DNA of 64,000 nucleotides from Eurosta solidaginis (lineage: Eukaryota > Arthropoda > Insecta > Diptera > Tephritidae): contig NC_090322.1 of assembly GCF_040869045.1 (NCBI RefSeq), positions 194,989,477 through 195,053,476 on the forward strand, in the 5' to 3' direction. The first letter of the stretch is position 1. Each line of letters begins with the position of its first letter. This document shows, in pieces, positions 52,711 through 64,000 of this stretch. The notes under the pieces were generated by a model. The model saw only the letters and a list, made by a program, of their open reading frames with translations, did no database searches and was not told the origin of the DNA. The translations under genes and the position numbers were made by a program.

Positions 52711-55430
52711 AGTATATTTTTTTCTTTCTTTTTTGCAACTCGTTGATGAATGATTACAGCTATATCACTGAATGTAAACTGGTTTCGAGGCTCCTTTTTT
52801 TTAAGTCTCATTGGTATTATTAATAGCTTACTTCTTTGTCGTATAAAAAACCGTAATGGCCGTGTCTCGCGGCCTGTTCAACGCAAAATCAAGTAATGAT
52901 CAACTTCTTTTAAATGTTTTATTGAAATGATGGTGGAAATGCGAACGCTACAAATACATCAAGTGTTAGTAGCGTTATATGATAATACTGTTTACCTCCT
53001 TTACATTAGTTTTTTATAATTAGAATACCATTTTTTTACTTCTGTGTTTTGGAAAAAATTATTGAGTAATCATAAATGACACCACCGCCATAAGCATTTA
53101 CTCACTACGAGGCTTGCTAAGTAAGTATTGATTTAAGGGAGTTCAGTCAGTTGATTTGGCACTTTAAAAGCACCAACAAAAGAAGCAACAACAAAAAATA
53201 AGTTACCAGTTGATATAATAGGCGCTTAAAAAGTAACCACCCAGATGCCCAGGGTTGTGTAACGTTTTAATGTTTAAAATCAGTGCTATTGTGAATGGGG
53301 CACAGGAAAGAGCTTCCCACTAAAAGTCACTGCTTTTTGTCTACAACTGTCACATATATTTGATTTTCGACATTTTGATGCTGTCATCATTGTTGTGAAG
53401 TTGACGAAAATTATAAAAAAGTGAATATTAGAAACTTGATCGAACGCAAGAAATTCTACAGAGAAGAGAGAACTGTAAAGTTCCCTATTACTTTGTTTAC
53501 TATTTTTTGGGTAGAGGTAACATCGGGAAGAGGAAGACGAAAAGTAAGGGAAAATCGAAAGAGAGAGAGATGTATAAACATGGAGTGAGGAGAAGTGAAA
53601 TTGGAAGAGAAGGAAAATTTAGCAGTAGATAGTTTTTAAAATTCATTCAAGATTGCCATGCAAACCGAAGTTCAGGCATTACCGGCCGGCTAGTAACCTT
53701 TCATATAGACCTGCGAGTAAAATGATAGCAGCAAAAGTGACAAGCAAACTCTATCACTTATTTTATTCTGTTTTTAAATTTCGTTAATTAAAAAAAAACG
53801 AATGAATTATATAACGAAAATTATAGCAGCGAACAGAAAAATGAAGCGGTAGTTTTTTTTCAGTTTTTGTCAGACATCGAAAATATCCATTAACAATTTA
53901 AAAGATTTTGAAAATGCATGAAAGTTAAGCCAGATATTATATTATCAGATATTCGTTTAAAACTAAAATTGAAAGACAAAAAAAAAAATTTTGTTTTGTC
54001 TCAGAAAAAACCTTACAGTTTGAAATATATGTTCTTTCTGTGATTATTGTTTTGAAAAACTTGAACAACTCAAATGAAAATAATATTATAGAAAATTTTT
54101 CTGAGAAAAACATTTGAAGCGTTAAATTTGGTATATATTCGATATTAAAAAAAAAATTGTATAAATTTTGTAACTGGAATTATGCAAATCAATGTCAAAA
54201 ATGTCCCCAATCTATGCCAAGATCCTAGAAAGCTTCTAGAATTTGACAAGAGTACGGAGTTATTTTATAACATAGGTGCTGGTTTTGATAAGGTTTTTCA
54301 GTTTGGGCGTTAAGAAAAACTTCTTGTAACACTATGAAATCGTTCAGTCTATGTATGATCCACACGGATCGGCCAGTTCAACCTAACTTATAGGACACTG
54401 TTGGCACGTTTTATTCCATTTATCGTTTCGTTGCTCGTGCAATTAGGTTTTATTGGAGTTTATAAAAACTTAAGTGTCGACCCTCGTACTAGCAATAAGT
54501 AGTAAGTAGGTGCTTATACCAAAGCGACAAAAGTGAACACAAAAACAAAAAACAACAACGCCATACACATGTGATTTTATTTACGTACTTATTTTTACAG
54601 TATTATTATTAAGACGTACATAAATATCCATACATTTTCATATAATATTTTAGATTGACTCAGCGGAATCGAGCGGATATTGCGATTATTTTAATCATTA
54701 TGTTCTAATGCCATGATTTGTCTGTTTCTTTTTTTTTTTGCAGATTTTTTTTACTTTTTTTTTGTTTTGTTAATTTTTTTGTTTACATATTTTTTGAATG
54801 TATTTTAGTTACCGCGTGGCTCTTTGTGAACGATCGTTTTGAGTAGGTGAAAAAATCACTCTTGTTCATTGGCTCTTCACATGAAAAACAAACATTTAAA
54901 TGTTTTAGAAACTCTTTTCAATGAAATTGTTTTTTTTTTCTTTTTTAAGGTATTTGTTATCAAATCTATTGTATATAAACAAAGTTGAAAAGTATTTGTA
55001 CTGATAGAGTTTGGGTGTGCTAAGTCTTTTTTTTAGTTACTTGTATCCAGATAATTTCAGATGATTTCATCAAACCACGCACACCAGTTTTTTTCATTGT
55101 ATTACCTTTGAATCCTATAGTTCAAATAGTTACATTTGTAAGACTGCAAGGCGCCTCTCTAGGTATTATCAATATAACTTCTTTTGCACTGGTATCGACT
55201 TCTTGAAATTTTATTTAAACAGCACAGAACACGAAAATAGCAGTGGATACTTTTTTCTATAGTTTAAGAAAAAACTTTCTAAAATTGTATAGCTGAAACT
55301 ATGAAAGCCAATCTCGAAAACGTTTTCAAAAAAATTCTAGACACTTTTACGAAAATTTTGAACTTTTTTTTTAAGTTTTTTGAATTTTTTTGAGTATGTA
55401 GTTTCGAAGCCCAATAAATTTTAGTCTATG
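52711..55430. other. long unannotated stretch
   Basis: About 2.7 kb AT-rich with homopolymer runs. Nothing recognised. Confidence 0.4.
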
Positions 55431-56200
55431 TTAGGTTAGGTTGAAGAAGCTGCACGAGGGCACACATATGTAGACCAGTGACAATTAGGCCCGTTGTGAT
55501 ATCACGAAAAGCCGCCTTTACATTTCTTCTTCGAACCATATTCAGAACCTGACAAAGGCTACGAAGTCCTTGATGACGTACTCCATGAGACTCACACTAT
55601 CTAGAAAGGGGGCTCTCAGAAAGCGCTGTCTCCCACCATTTAGCGCCGGGCAGTTGTAGGTGAGGTGAACCAACGTTTTCTCCCCTTCATCCCCCTGCAA
55701 CTCCTGTAGCACCGGCGATAAGGCTCCGAGCCTTTCCGCATGCCTACTTATAAGGCAGTACTCCTACAAGTTTGGAGATCTCATCCCTACTTAAGGTGTA
55801 AACGTGAAAAGGTTTTTTAGGATCGCATTTTGGCCAGGTTTGCTTAGGTGTCCGACCCCCAGTGTTAGTAGCAATTCGCCGGCTTGACTGTAGATGTGCT
55901 CTTTTAGTATTAGCTTGCATGTGGAAAGGGGCATACCTAAGTGTTTCTTGTCAGGAAGAATCTTTTATGGTTTCACAGCAATCTGTGCTAGGAGGAAGAA
56001 TATTGTATTTGTTTAGTATGCTAGAGTTCTAGTGTTTTGGACAACTATCTGGACTTTTCCCAACAAGTTTAGGTTTTACGCTTTGCTCAGGGCTGGTCAA
56101 TATACGAGTATCGCACACAGCAGTATTGATCGGATAATCGCGGTATAAATGCAACTGCATATATTGGCTGAATGTCGTTGTCATTCCAGTTCAGCTGTTT
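55431..56200 (-). mobile_element. LINE 3' region with AACCTAACC tail (old)
   Basis: The minus strand encodes, with many breaks, KAKFLGVGVDKQLNW, RHAERLGALSPVLQELQGDE and LVHLTYNCPALNGG, then a short tail and TTCAACCTAACCTAAC. This is the RT end and RNase H/C-terminal region of a Jockey/R1-group LINE. Confidence 0.7.
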
Positions 56201-56429
56201 GTCCACACCTACGCCTAGAAATTTGGCCTTATCTGCTTCGTTTGGGCGCACACCATTTAGTTTTGCTAAGTTTAACGGCGGTATATTGTATAGTTTGGTA
56301 TATAAGACAAGCTTTACGGGAATAGACGGGAGTCCGTTTTTTTCCAGTTACAAATTTCATAATTTTTTTTTAAAATCAAGAACTGAATCGACGGAATTTG
56401 AAAAAACAAGTAAAAATCAGGTGAAACCG

Positions 56430-56690
56430 AACATTAAATACCCAGCTGTGCACTTGAAACGCTGTTGTTGGTATATTATCTGTAAAATGTAGTTAAATAC
56501 CATAGAGTTATTGTAAACTTTGTTGAGATTAGACCTTTAGGAAAAGTGGGCGTGGTTAACGGACGGACGGACATGGCTTAATAAAAATTTTTTTCAATAC
56601 TGATGATTTTGATACGTAAATCTCCATAATTTTATACCTGTACAACCAACCGTTATCCAATCAACAAGTACAGCTGGGTATAAAAAATTT
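56430..56690. repeat. foldback repeat
   Basis: TACCCAGCTGTGCACTTG at about 56439 is mirrored by CAAGTACAGCTGGGTAT at about 56667. The centre includes GGACGGACGGACATGGCT. Confidence 0.6.
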
Positions 56691-56984
56691 ATAATGCTAT
56701 TTCCCATTCGCTGCTGTAACATCTGGACAAATATGAACTGTTATCTGTTGAATCACTAAGTTGTTCGGTAGAAATATTTGTGTGTATGTTTTTGACGTTC
56801 AAGTCAAGTCAAAAATATTTGTTTGAATATTCCCCACAAATATGCGAGTCAATGGCCTAGAAAGTTCAATGGGTCATATTAAATCGTTACCGATAAGATC
56901 GGGCTAGTGCCTTATCCGGCAAGGTACTATCAACAACAATGTCCGTAGTATATCAAAGATTTGAAAATTGCTGTATCATTGAGC

Positions 56985-57330
56985 ATGAAGCTGCAGACAT
57001 TGGTGTGTTATCGGTAACCTTATAACAGCTGATTCGGCCAACCTTATGGGAATCAATGTAATCGATTATTGGTGCCATATCGTAACGCTAAGGTCGTAAC
57101 CGTATCGTAGCCAACCAATTGGTTTTTGGTTTCTCGCCATATCCATAACCTAAAAATATTTGAATTGGTGAATTTAATAACTTTTTGTAGATTTTATTTA
57201 TTGTTTTGGATACGTCATGACTAAGAGACTTATTTTTTGTGGAATATGTTTGTAATTTTTTGCGTTTTCTTCATTTTTATAAAATTTTCACGATTTTTAG
57301 GTTAAGGCACCATTAATCGATAACAATGTA
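56985..57330. repeat. MITE-like family C, copy 2
   Basis: Reverse-complement match to 3480-3637: AAGCTGCAGACATTGGTG, AACAGCTGATTCGGCCAACC and ATCGATTATTGGTGCC. Confidence 0.65.
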
Positions 57331-57731
57331 TCGTATAGGGTTACGTTATACTATGTTCAAACAGAAAAATAAATTGAGGCTATTTCGATTTAAATTGAGT
57401 GGTGTTCATACAACTCTATTTAGCTTACACAATAGTAATTTGATAGCTGGTTGTCTCATCTCTGCAGTAAGAACATGTCTTTGTTGAGACTGTCAAAATG
57501 TGCGTGTTGGTATTAGGTGAATGGAATGGAATGAAAACATAAAATTTTGAAATTTTTGTGTGTTGTAAGAAAATGTGTTCAATGTCTTGGTTTCATTTTG
57601 ATTTTGCCATCTTCTTTTGACAATCCTTACTCCAGGGAAATGAAAGACATAAAATCAGCTGATGAGATGAGCCAACCATATAGTTCAGCCATGCGTAACT
57701 GACTTTTAAATATACTCAATAAACACACTTT
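57331..57731. other. spacer
   Basis: Nothing recognised. Confidence 0.3.
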
Positions 57732-57740
57732 ACAATGTTG

Positions 57741-60616
57741 GAGGCGGCCTCGCGTTTATAATACACCACTCTGTGCAATATCACATATTTGATCCTGGCA
57801 TCGACCGCAGGGACAACGTCTTAGAACGTCAAGGCCTATCTGTCCGGTCAGGCGATGCAAACCTAGAAATCATCAACATCTACATCCCCTGCCACCTGTT
57901 GCCCCGGTGGATACCGCCCTAATATCAGAGCCTTACTCACTGGAAACAATCGCATTATTTTAGGCGACTTCAATGCCCATCATGATCTATGGCATTCAAA
58001 TTTGCGGGCGGACAGTAGGGGCGAGATGTTGGCGGATCAAATAGAAGAAACGACGTTCTGCACAATAAACGGAGACGCCCCCACACGTATGGTAGGAAGC
58101 TGTCACAGTTCGCCAGATATCTCAATCGTGAGCGCAGAACTCGTAAACTGCGTCAACTGGCAGCCGATGGTATCATTGGCATCCGACCACCTGCCTATAC
58201 TTGTTTCGCTCGAGCGTACCGCCGACTTCATCGTCACCGAAAAACGCACTTTCATAAACTTCAAAAAAGGAAAGTGGGAAGAATATAAATCCTTTACAGA
58301 CAACCTCTTTGCTGCCCTCCCTATCCCGACTGATGCCCGCCAAGGGGAGCGTGCCTTCCGCAAGGTCATTGAATCCGCCTCGGCACGTTTCATTCCCGCC
58401 GGGAGAATTCCCGAAATCCGGCCCCACTTCCCGGCGGAGGCCGCAAACTTAGCGAGAGAACGTGACCTTATAAGGCAGCTTGATCCAGGCGACCCCCAAA
58501 TAAGGGATATAAACCAACGCATCAGATTGCTTGTGGATGAACACAAGCGGGCGAAATGGGAGGAGCACCTAAGAGGTTGTAACCTCTCTACCGGTGTGGG
58601 TAAACTTTGGTCCACCGTAAAGTCCCTATCGAATCCGACTAAGCACAAAGACAAAGTTTCCATCGCCTTTGGCGACAAAGTGCTGTCGGATGCGAAAAAA
58701 TGCGCGAGCGCTTTCTGCCGACAATATATAATGCATTCTACGGTCGACAAAGTTAGACGGAGGGCCAACAGACACGCACATAAACACAAATTCAGCGCGT
58801 CACCAATCACCATCACCGCTAAAGAGGTTGAGGACGCCATTGGTCGCGCTAAACCATCCAAAGCAGTGGGCCCAGACGGCATAGCCATGCCGATGCTTAA
58901 AAGCCTAGGGAAAGAGGGTTTCAAATATTTAGCGCAGGTCTTCAACCTGTCTCTTTCCACCTTTGTCATCCCCGAGAAATGGAGAATGGCCAAGGTGGTC
59001 CCGCTACTAAAGCCTGGTAAACCAGCTAACATAGGAGAGTCGTATCGTCCGATATCTCTCCTATCGCCAGTAGCAAAGACGCTCGAAGCCATTTTGCTCC
59101 CTTATTTCCAAGCAAATTTGCAACTAGGCTCCCATCAGCATGGCTTCAGAAAACTCCATAGCACTACCTCCGCGCTAAATGCCATTAGCACCCAGATAAA
59201 TTGCGGTTTAAATCAAAACCCCCACCATAGAACAGTACTCGTAGCGCTAGACCTATCAAAAGCTTTTGATACGGTCAACCATGGCTCGTTACTGCAAGAC
59301 CTGGAAGGGTCTACCCTTCCCCCATGTCTTAAAAGGTGGACCGCAAATTATCTGGGTGGTCGGCAGGCATCGGTGCTATTTAGAAACGAAACATCAAAGC
59401 CAAGGAGAATTAAACAAGGGGTGCCACAGGGTGGTGTCCTATCCCCACTTTTGTTTAATTTCTACATATCTAAGCTACCTTCACCACCGGAAGGAGTCAC
59501 AATCGTTTCCTACGCCGATGACTGCACAGTAATGGCCACAGGCCCAGGCCCACAGATCGATGAGCTATGCAATAAAATAAACGGCTACCTCCCTGATCTC
59601 TCCAGTTTTTCGCCTCGCGAAACCTGGCATTATCACCGACTAAATCTTCCGCGACCTTATTTACAACATGGACGTCCCAAATGTCGACCATTTTGAACAT
59701 CCACGTCGATGGCTCTACGCTACCGACTGTCCTACACCCCAAAATCTTGGGTGTGACGTTTGATCAGGATCTACATTTTGGTGAGCACGCAGCCGCAATT
59801 GTTCCGAGAATTCAGAGCCGTAACAAAATCCTCAAATCCCTTGCTGGCAGTACCTGGGGAAAAGATAAAGAAACGCTCATGACTACATACAAAGCAATTA
59901 GCCAGCCGATTACGTGCTACGCGTCACCCATATGGTCGCCAAGCCTAAAAATTACCCACTGGAAGAAGCTACAGGCCTGCCAAAATACTGCTCTCAGAAT
60001 TGCCACGGGCTGTCTTCTTATGTCCCCAGAACACCATCTACATAATGAGGCGAGAATACTCCCCATAAGGGAAAGAAACGAGATGCTGACCAAACAGTTC
60101 CTGTTGAATACCCAGAAACCTGGGCATCCCAACAGACATCTGATTGACGAGCCAGCACCGCCTAGGGGCTTAAGGAGTCATCTCCGTAAGCATTTTGAGG
60201 AAATACGGCATCTGAGAACACAGCCGTATGAAGCGAAAAAACACAAGCAGGTCCTTGGTGAACTCCACAAACAGGCGTCGGACCTTTATGCCGGGAATTG
60301 CCCGGTGAACCCAGTACTCAAAGTAAAGTATCCAAAACTTGCGGAAGAGGAACGCATACTCCCCAGGGAAACGCGTGTCACTCTGGCTCAACTTCGTTCT
60401 GGATACTGTAACAGGTTAAACTCTTACCTATCCAGAATCAACCCCGACATACAAAATGTATGCCCCGCTTGCAATGTGTCCCCATATGACACCAACCATC
60501 TCTTTAATTGTAATGTGGAACCAACGCCTCTAACACCCCTTTCCCTATGGTCCACCCCTGTTGAAACAGCAAGTTTCCTTGGACTCCCGTTAGAGGATAT
60601 TGATGACAGTTTGTGA
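57741..60616 (+). pseudogene. LINE ORF2: endonuclease, reverse transcriptase, C-terminal cysteine motif
   Basis: Endonuclease marks: GGLAFIIHHSVQY, GDFNAHHDLWHS, SSPDISIVSAELV and the catalytic SDHLPILVS. RT marks in 58002-59696: AVGPDGIAMPMLKSLG, SYRPISLLSPVAKTLE, QHGFRKLHSTTSALNAI, catalytic VALDLSKAFDTVNH, KQGVPQGGVLSPLLFNFYIS and SYADDCTVMATG (intact YADD). Thumb and tail in 59681-60616: HPKILGVTFDQDLHFGEHA and CPACNVSPYDTNHLFNC. Only two shifts are seen, near 57893 and near 59610. No RNase H. Jockey-superfamily by motif, clade not certain. Confidence 0.9.
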
Positions 60617-60663
60617 TCGGTCGCGTCTGTTAGGTGGGGCGAAGCACTGCTACAACAACAACA
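57741..60663 (+). mobile_element. CAA-tailed LINE, longest copy (5'-truncated in the endonuclease)
   Basis: Flanked by ACAATGTTG (57732-57740 and 60664-60672, overlapping the tail). It starts in the endonuclease domain and ends GCGAAGCACTGCTACAACAACAACAACA. Few breaks, so a young insertion. Other copies in the window: 11565, 16076, 37356 (-) and 46683 (-). Confidence 0.93.
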
Positions 60664-60672
60664 ACAATGTTG

Positions 60673-61189
60673 CATTTGCAGTTTGAAACAATTTATTACG
60701 TAATTTTTTTTAAATTGGAAATTAATTATTACAATTTATTATATGACAAATTGCGTAATAAATTGCCCAAATAGTATAAATTGCCAATTTGGTGTGTGTT
60801 TGAACCTAGTATTAGGGATGCGACTACAGCGATACGACAAACGGCACCAATGACTCCGCTTTTAGGTATACAATTTAAATTATGAACATTTGTTTTGTTA
60901 CTGTTGAAGGAAATGCACGTACATATGTAATTTAAAAAGTTCACTGCTCGATTTCAATTTGAATTATGAACATCAAATTTCTTATCAATTTAGAATAATT
61001 AGCACGGCCGCCCCTGCCTGCTACTTTAATATTTCGCAATAACATTAACAATTTGGCGATTAATATATGACTAATATGATGCCATAACACAAATGTACGA
61101 ACAGTATTGCCTGAAATTTTTGTATATTTTCTTTTGTATTACTGTGTCCCAAAATGTCACTCCTTAAAGAATGTAACGTGTGGAAGTTA
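60673..61189. other. spacer with an end of repeat family C
   Basis: 60800-60866 matches the GGCACCAATGACTCCG end of family C. Otherwise nothing. Confidence 0.4.
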
Positions 61190-61279
61190 GCTGACTACAT
61201 GGCAAAAGGAAGATTAAAGTCAAAACTAGCCCAATGTCTGGCGGCAGTTGTTAACACAACATAATGTATCTTTGGTGCT

Positions 61280-61500
61280 TGGAATGGAAGGAGAACTTAG
61301 ACATTGGTGGAGACATTATAGTCTACAAGGATGGCTCAAAAATGTAAAAGGGAACTGTGGCTGGGTTGTACTCAAAACAACAACCTCACGGTGTCAAATA
61401 CGCATCATATCTAATTATGCAGATCAACAGCTAACCGAAGGCTTAATGTTCCATGTCAAAATACTTCAGTTCACAACGTTGGTATCCATCAGCTTATAAT
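61280..61500 (+). pseudogene. LINE RNase H remnant
   Basis: GDIIVYKDGSKM (in the frame near 61307) resembles the first RNase H strand with its catalytic aspartate. The rest is decayed. Confidence 0.4.
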
Positions 61501-62143
61501 CGGTTTTACAATCACAAAGTCTTACCTTGGTAAGATATGAGGCCGACCTAAGATTTCTTCCATTTTATGGATTATTCCATCCGGTTGCACGGAAACTTCA
61601 TCGTGAGTTCCAACACCATTCAAAGTTAAGCATTATAAAATCGATGCGTCATGTTCTGACGCTTGTGATGAAATTAGATTCAAGATACAATTCCACAATA
61701 AAGGGATGTGCACAACCTTTTCTGAGCACCTGGAGTAACAATCGAAATTGTATAATACTGCATCACAATTAAGGGATGTAATTACAACTTTTTCGTCTGT
61801 CCGTTCACGTCTACGACATAAGTATCAGCTACAGATCACATTTAAAAAATCCGAAGCCACCGTTCAGCATAGTCTAACGGAGTTTTAAAAATTTCAAAAA
61901 GAAAATCGAGCACATACCCCACTCTTTAAGTTATCAATTGTTATCCATAAACGATAAACGATTGTCATCCTCCTTGTCTCCATATACTCAACAGGCATAC
62001 ATTAAGGGATGTAATCAAACTTTTCTTTGGCATTCCGCAGAACAATTAATTGAAAAATGTGTGCTATATCTTAGAATAGGTAAAGATGCCGCTTAGCCCC
62101 TGGTGACAGAGCCTCCAAAGGCAAATGCTAACTTTTGTAATGA
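61501..62143. repeat. spacer with three copies of an AAGGGATGT word
   Basis: AAGGGATGTG/A followed by a run ending in ACAACTTTT or CAAACTTTT occurs at 61701, 61771 and 62004. Nothing else recognised. Confidence 0.4.
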
Positions 62144-62230
62144 AGAGACCGCAGAGCTCCAAAGAGAATGCTTTATTGGCAACGTGGAGAGCAAAAGAGA
62201 CCGCAGAGCTCCAAAGAGAATGCTTTATGG
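62144..62230. repeat. 52-base tandem duplication
   Basis: A 34-base block starting AAGAGACCGCAGAGCTCC is repeated exactly at a distance of 52 bases (62144 and 62196). Confidence 0.9.
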
Positions 62231-62510
62231 CCAACTTCAGCGGAGAAGGGACTGCTCCATTGCGAATGTTTTATTGTCAACTTCCCCAAAAGTGAACTCC
62301 CTTCCATTAGAGGTGAAAGGGGTCATCCCAAGGACAGGAGATGATAACTGTATACAAACACAGTAGTTCAGACCACAACTGCTTTTCTTTCTCCCCGCGA
62401 GTACAGTTTTTAATAACGGCCCCGTGATAGGGTCCCACAATTGCTACACCGCGTTCACATTGCTCCCTTTGAAGCAATACAGCACTCATGGATTGGGTAA
62501 GCCATGTTAT

Positions 62511-62562
62511 TGTAGTCGCCTTTTACGATCGGTCTACCTACCGCGGGAATATTCTAACCACT
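62511..62562 (-). repeat. isolated 5'-hairpin module of the CAA-SINE long form
   Basis: TAGTCGCCTTTTACGATCGG and CTACCTACCGCGGGAATATTC match the long-form SINE at 46515-46565, but the adjoining sequence is unrelated. Part of another retroelement that shares this 5' module. Confidence 0.6.
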
Positions 62563-62642
62563 TGAGCATAACAATAACCAGCAAAACTGAAGAAATATAT
62601 GAAAAGAAGGAAATTAGGAAAAACCACTGGAAGTGACTTTGG

Positions 62643-62960
62643 TTGTTGTTGTTGTAGCGATTAGGTTACTCCCCGAAGGCTTTGGGGAGTGTTATGGATG
62701 TGATGGTCCTTTGTCGGATACAGATCCGATACGCTCCGGTAACAGCACCATTAAGGTGCTGGCCCGACCAATCTCGGGAACGATTTATATGGCCACATTA
62801 AACCTTCAGGCCATCCCTCCCTCCCCACCCCCAAGTTCCCTGAGGAGCTTGGGGTCGCCAGAGCCTCGTCTGTTAGTGAAACGGGATTCGCCGCTCGAAG
62901 GTGAGGTTGACAATTGGGTTGGAGAAGCTATATATTGCGCTACACAACCCCTTGAATCCC
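62643..62960 (-). mobile_element. CAA-tailed SINE, short form
   Basis: Minus-strand start GGGATTCAAGGGGTTGTG and the CAA tail complement. Exact flanking repeat AAGTGACTTTGG (62631-62642 and 62961-62972). Nearly identical to the copy at 8329. Confidence 0.94.
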
Positions 62961-62972
62961 AAGTGACTTTGG

Positions 62973-64000
62973 TCGAGTGTGATTGTATACAGATTGATCA
63001 TCGCAAGAGTTTGGTTTTGAATCCCACTCCCAGGAGAGAAGACTTTGAAGAGATTTACATGGTATAATCGAAACAGCGATGTCTCCATTTTCTGGGACCC
63101 CTAGTACAGAAATATTGAAGGGAACGAATTTGCTGATGAGATGGCGGTGAAAGTTCCGAAAAGAATATAAACGAAGGGTACAAATGCGTAGTATCACTGA
63201 GTTATCTCATGAGGAAAATCGAGGAATACACTAGAAGGCAACGATCTTTCTGTGTTATCACCGAAGAAGGAGCTTTCTTCTCAAACCAAAGAAAACTGTA
63301 TGCCGATAGTCTTTCTTCGCAGAATGAGCAGGGAGAGGCGTCGAATCATTACTTTCTCTGCCGATGTCCTGGGCTGTAAGCAGGACGACGTAAGCAGAAG
63401 GATTTGCCAGAAATATAAAAGAAAGATCTTCTGCACTTTACATCTTGAATGTATAATTATCTCTGGGCGTTTATGGCTCTGAGGTAGCGCAAAAAGTTGC
63501 TATATGATATATGTACCTAAACAATCGCTGAGAGATACATATTTGTACACAACTAGCATACCCAGCGGACATTTTCCTGTCCGAAACCCTTAATTACCTA
63601 TATTTGAAAAGTGGTCCTCTTTACCACTCTCTATCCCTCTTCTCCTGCTTTATCTTTCATTTTCCTTCCTATTCTTCCTCTTATTTTCTCGCTTCACCCT
63701 CTTCATTTCACTTTTCCACTCACACGCCCAACCCGTACTTCCTCATTTCGACACCCGCTACCTCTCTTTCATCCAGTTCTACTCTCACTCATTCGCCCAC
63801 GCCCATCCCAGAATATATAGAATATCTACATCAAATATTGGATATCTGCTTCAAATTTTACTCAGATATAGCGAATTTAATTTCTTCTAGAAGGGATGGT
63901 GGCACCACCCACTTTTCCAAAATTCTATACAGTATAGGGTGCATAAACTCAATTATCATTAATTTGATCCAAACAGACTCGGAGTTGGCGGGGGGCTTGA
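62973..64000. other. unassigned end of window
   Basis: A pyrimidine-rich stretch at 63600-63800 (TCTTTC/CTCTTCC type) is the only feature seen. Short open frames are not supported. Confidence 0.4.

Noticed and set aside
58103..59092. A 329-codon minus-strand frame
   Set aside because: It is the antisense shadow of the LINE ORF2 on the plus strand.
63600..63820. Pyrimidine-rich open frame
   Set aside because: Low-complexity tract read as Ser/Phe/Pro-rich peptide; no sign of a gene.

Overview
The window reads as nuclear DNA of a higher fly. The only complete host gene I recognise is a fly-type POLDIP3/SKAR homologue with a short 82-base intron. The mobile elements (copia with an internal initiator-Met-tRNA primer site, ATAT-targeting gypsy LTRs, hAT, PIF/Harbinger, several LINE clades, two SINE families) are those of Diptera. 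A tephritid-like fruit fly is my best guess, but that is inference. There are no prokaryotic operons, CRISPR arrays or RNA genes that I can support.

Host genes are few. They are POLDIP3 (4419-5691, + strand), a first coding exon of an unidentified protein with an N-myristoylation-type start (12682-12966, +), and a frame-broken serine-protease homologue that has lost most of its catalytic triad (18053-18808, +). Almost everything else is transposon-derived or unrecognised AT-rich DNA.

Layout. 1-760: tandem satellite with a 16-base palindrome. 893-3109: broken hAT transposase split by a 590-base MITE. 3400-4110: two MITE-like repeats just upstream of POLDIP3. 6.4-8.9 kb: a SINE and a CR1/Jockey-like LINE that is itself interrupted by a SINE. 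11.5-17.3 kb: three LINE fragments around the orphan first exon. 17.6-18.8 kb: tRNA-like SINE and protease homologue. 19.4-25.9 kb: minus-strand LINE carrying a MITE and a solo LTR, then a degenerate LINE and a foldback repeat. 26.16-32.63 kb: a clean nest of MITE, hAT and intact copia. 33.24-39.41 kb: a long-inverted-repeat element holding a deleted gypsy element, a LINE fragment and a solo LTR. 39.7-47.9 kb: LTRs, a tandem array with CTCF-like cores, a second copy of the 3.6-kb MITE, a LINE with three layers of insertion, SINEs. 48-50.8 kb and 52.7-55.4 kb: nothing recognisable. 50.8-52.2 kb: Harbinger derivative carrying the start of both its genes, followed by SINEs. 55.4-64 kb: LINE remains, foldbacks, the longest copy of the CAA-tailed LINE (57741-60663), and another SINE.

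The main value of the window is that many insertions still have exact target-site duplications, so element ends and order of insertion can be read directly. The strongest candidates for something undescribed are the CAA-tailed SINE family with two different sharp 5' ends, the roughly 6.2-kb long-inverted-repeat element, the MITE family that carries a conserved open frame, and the tandem CTCF-like array.
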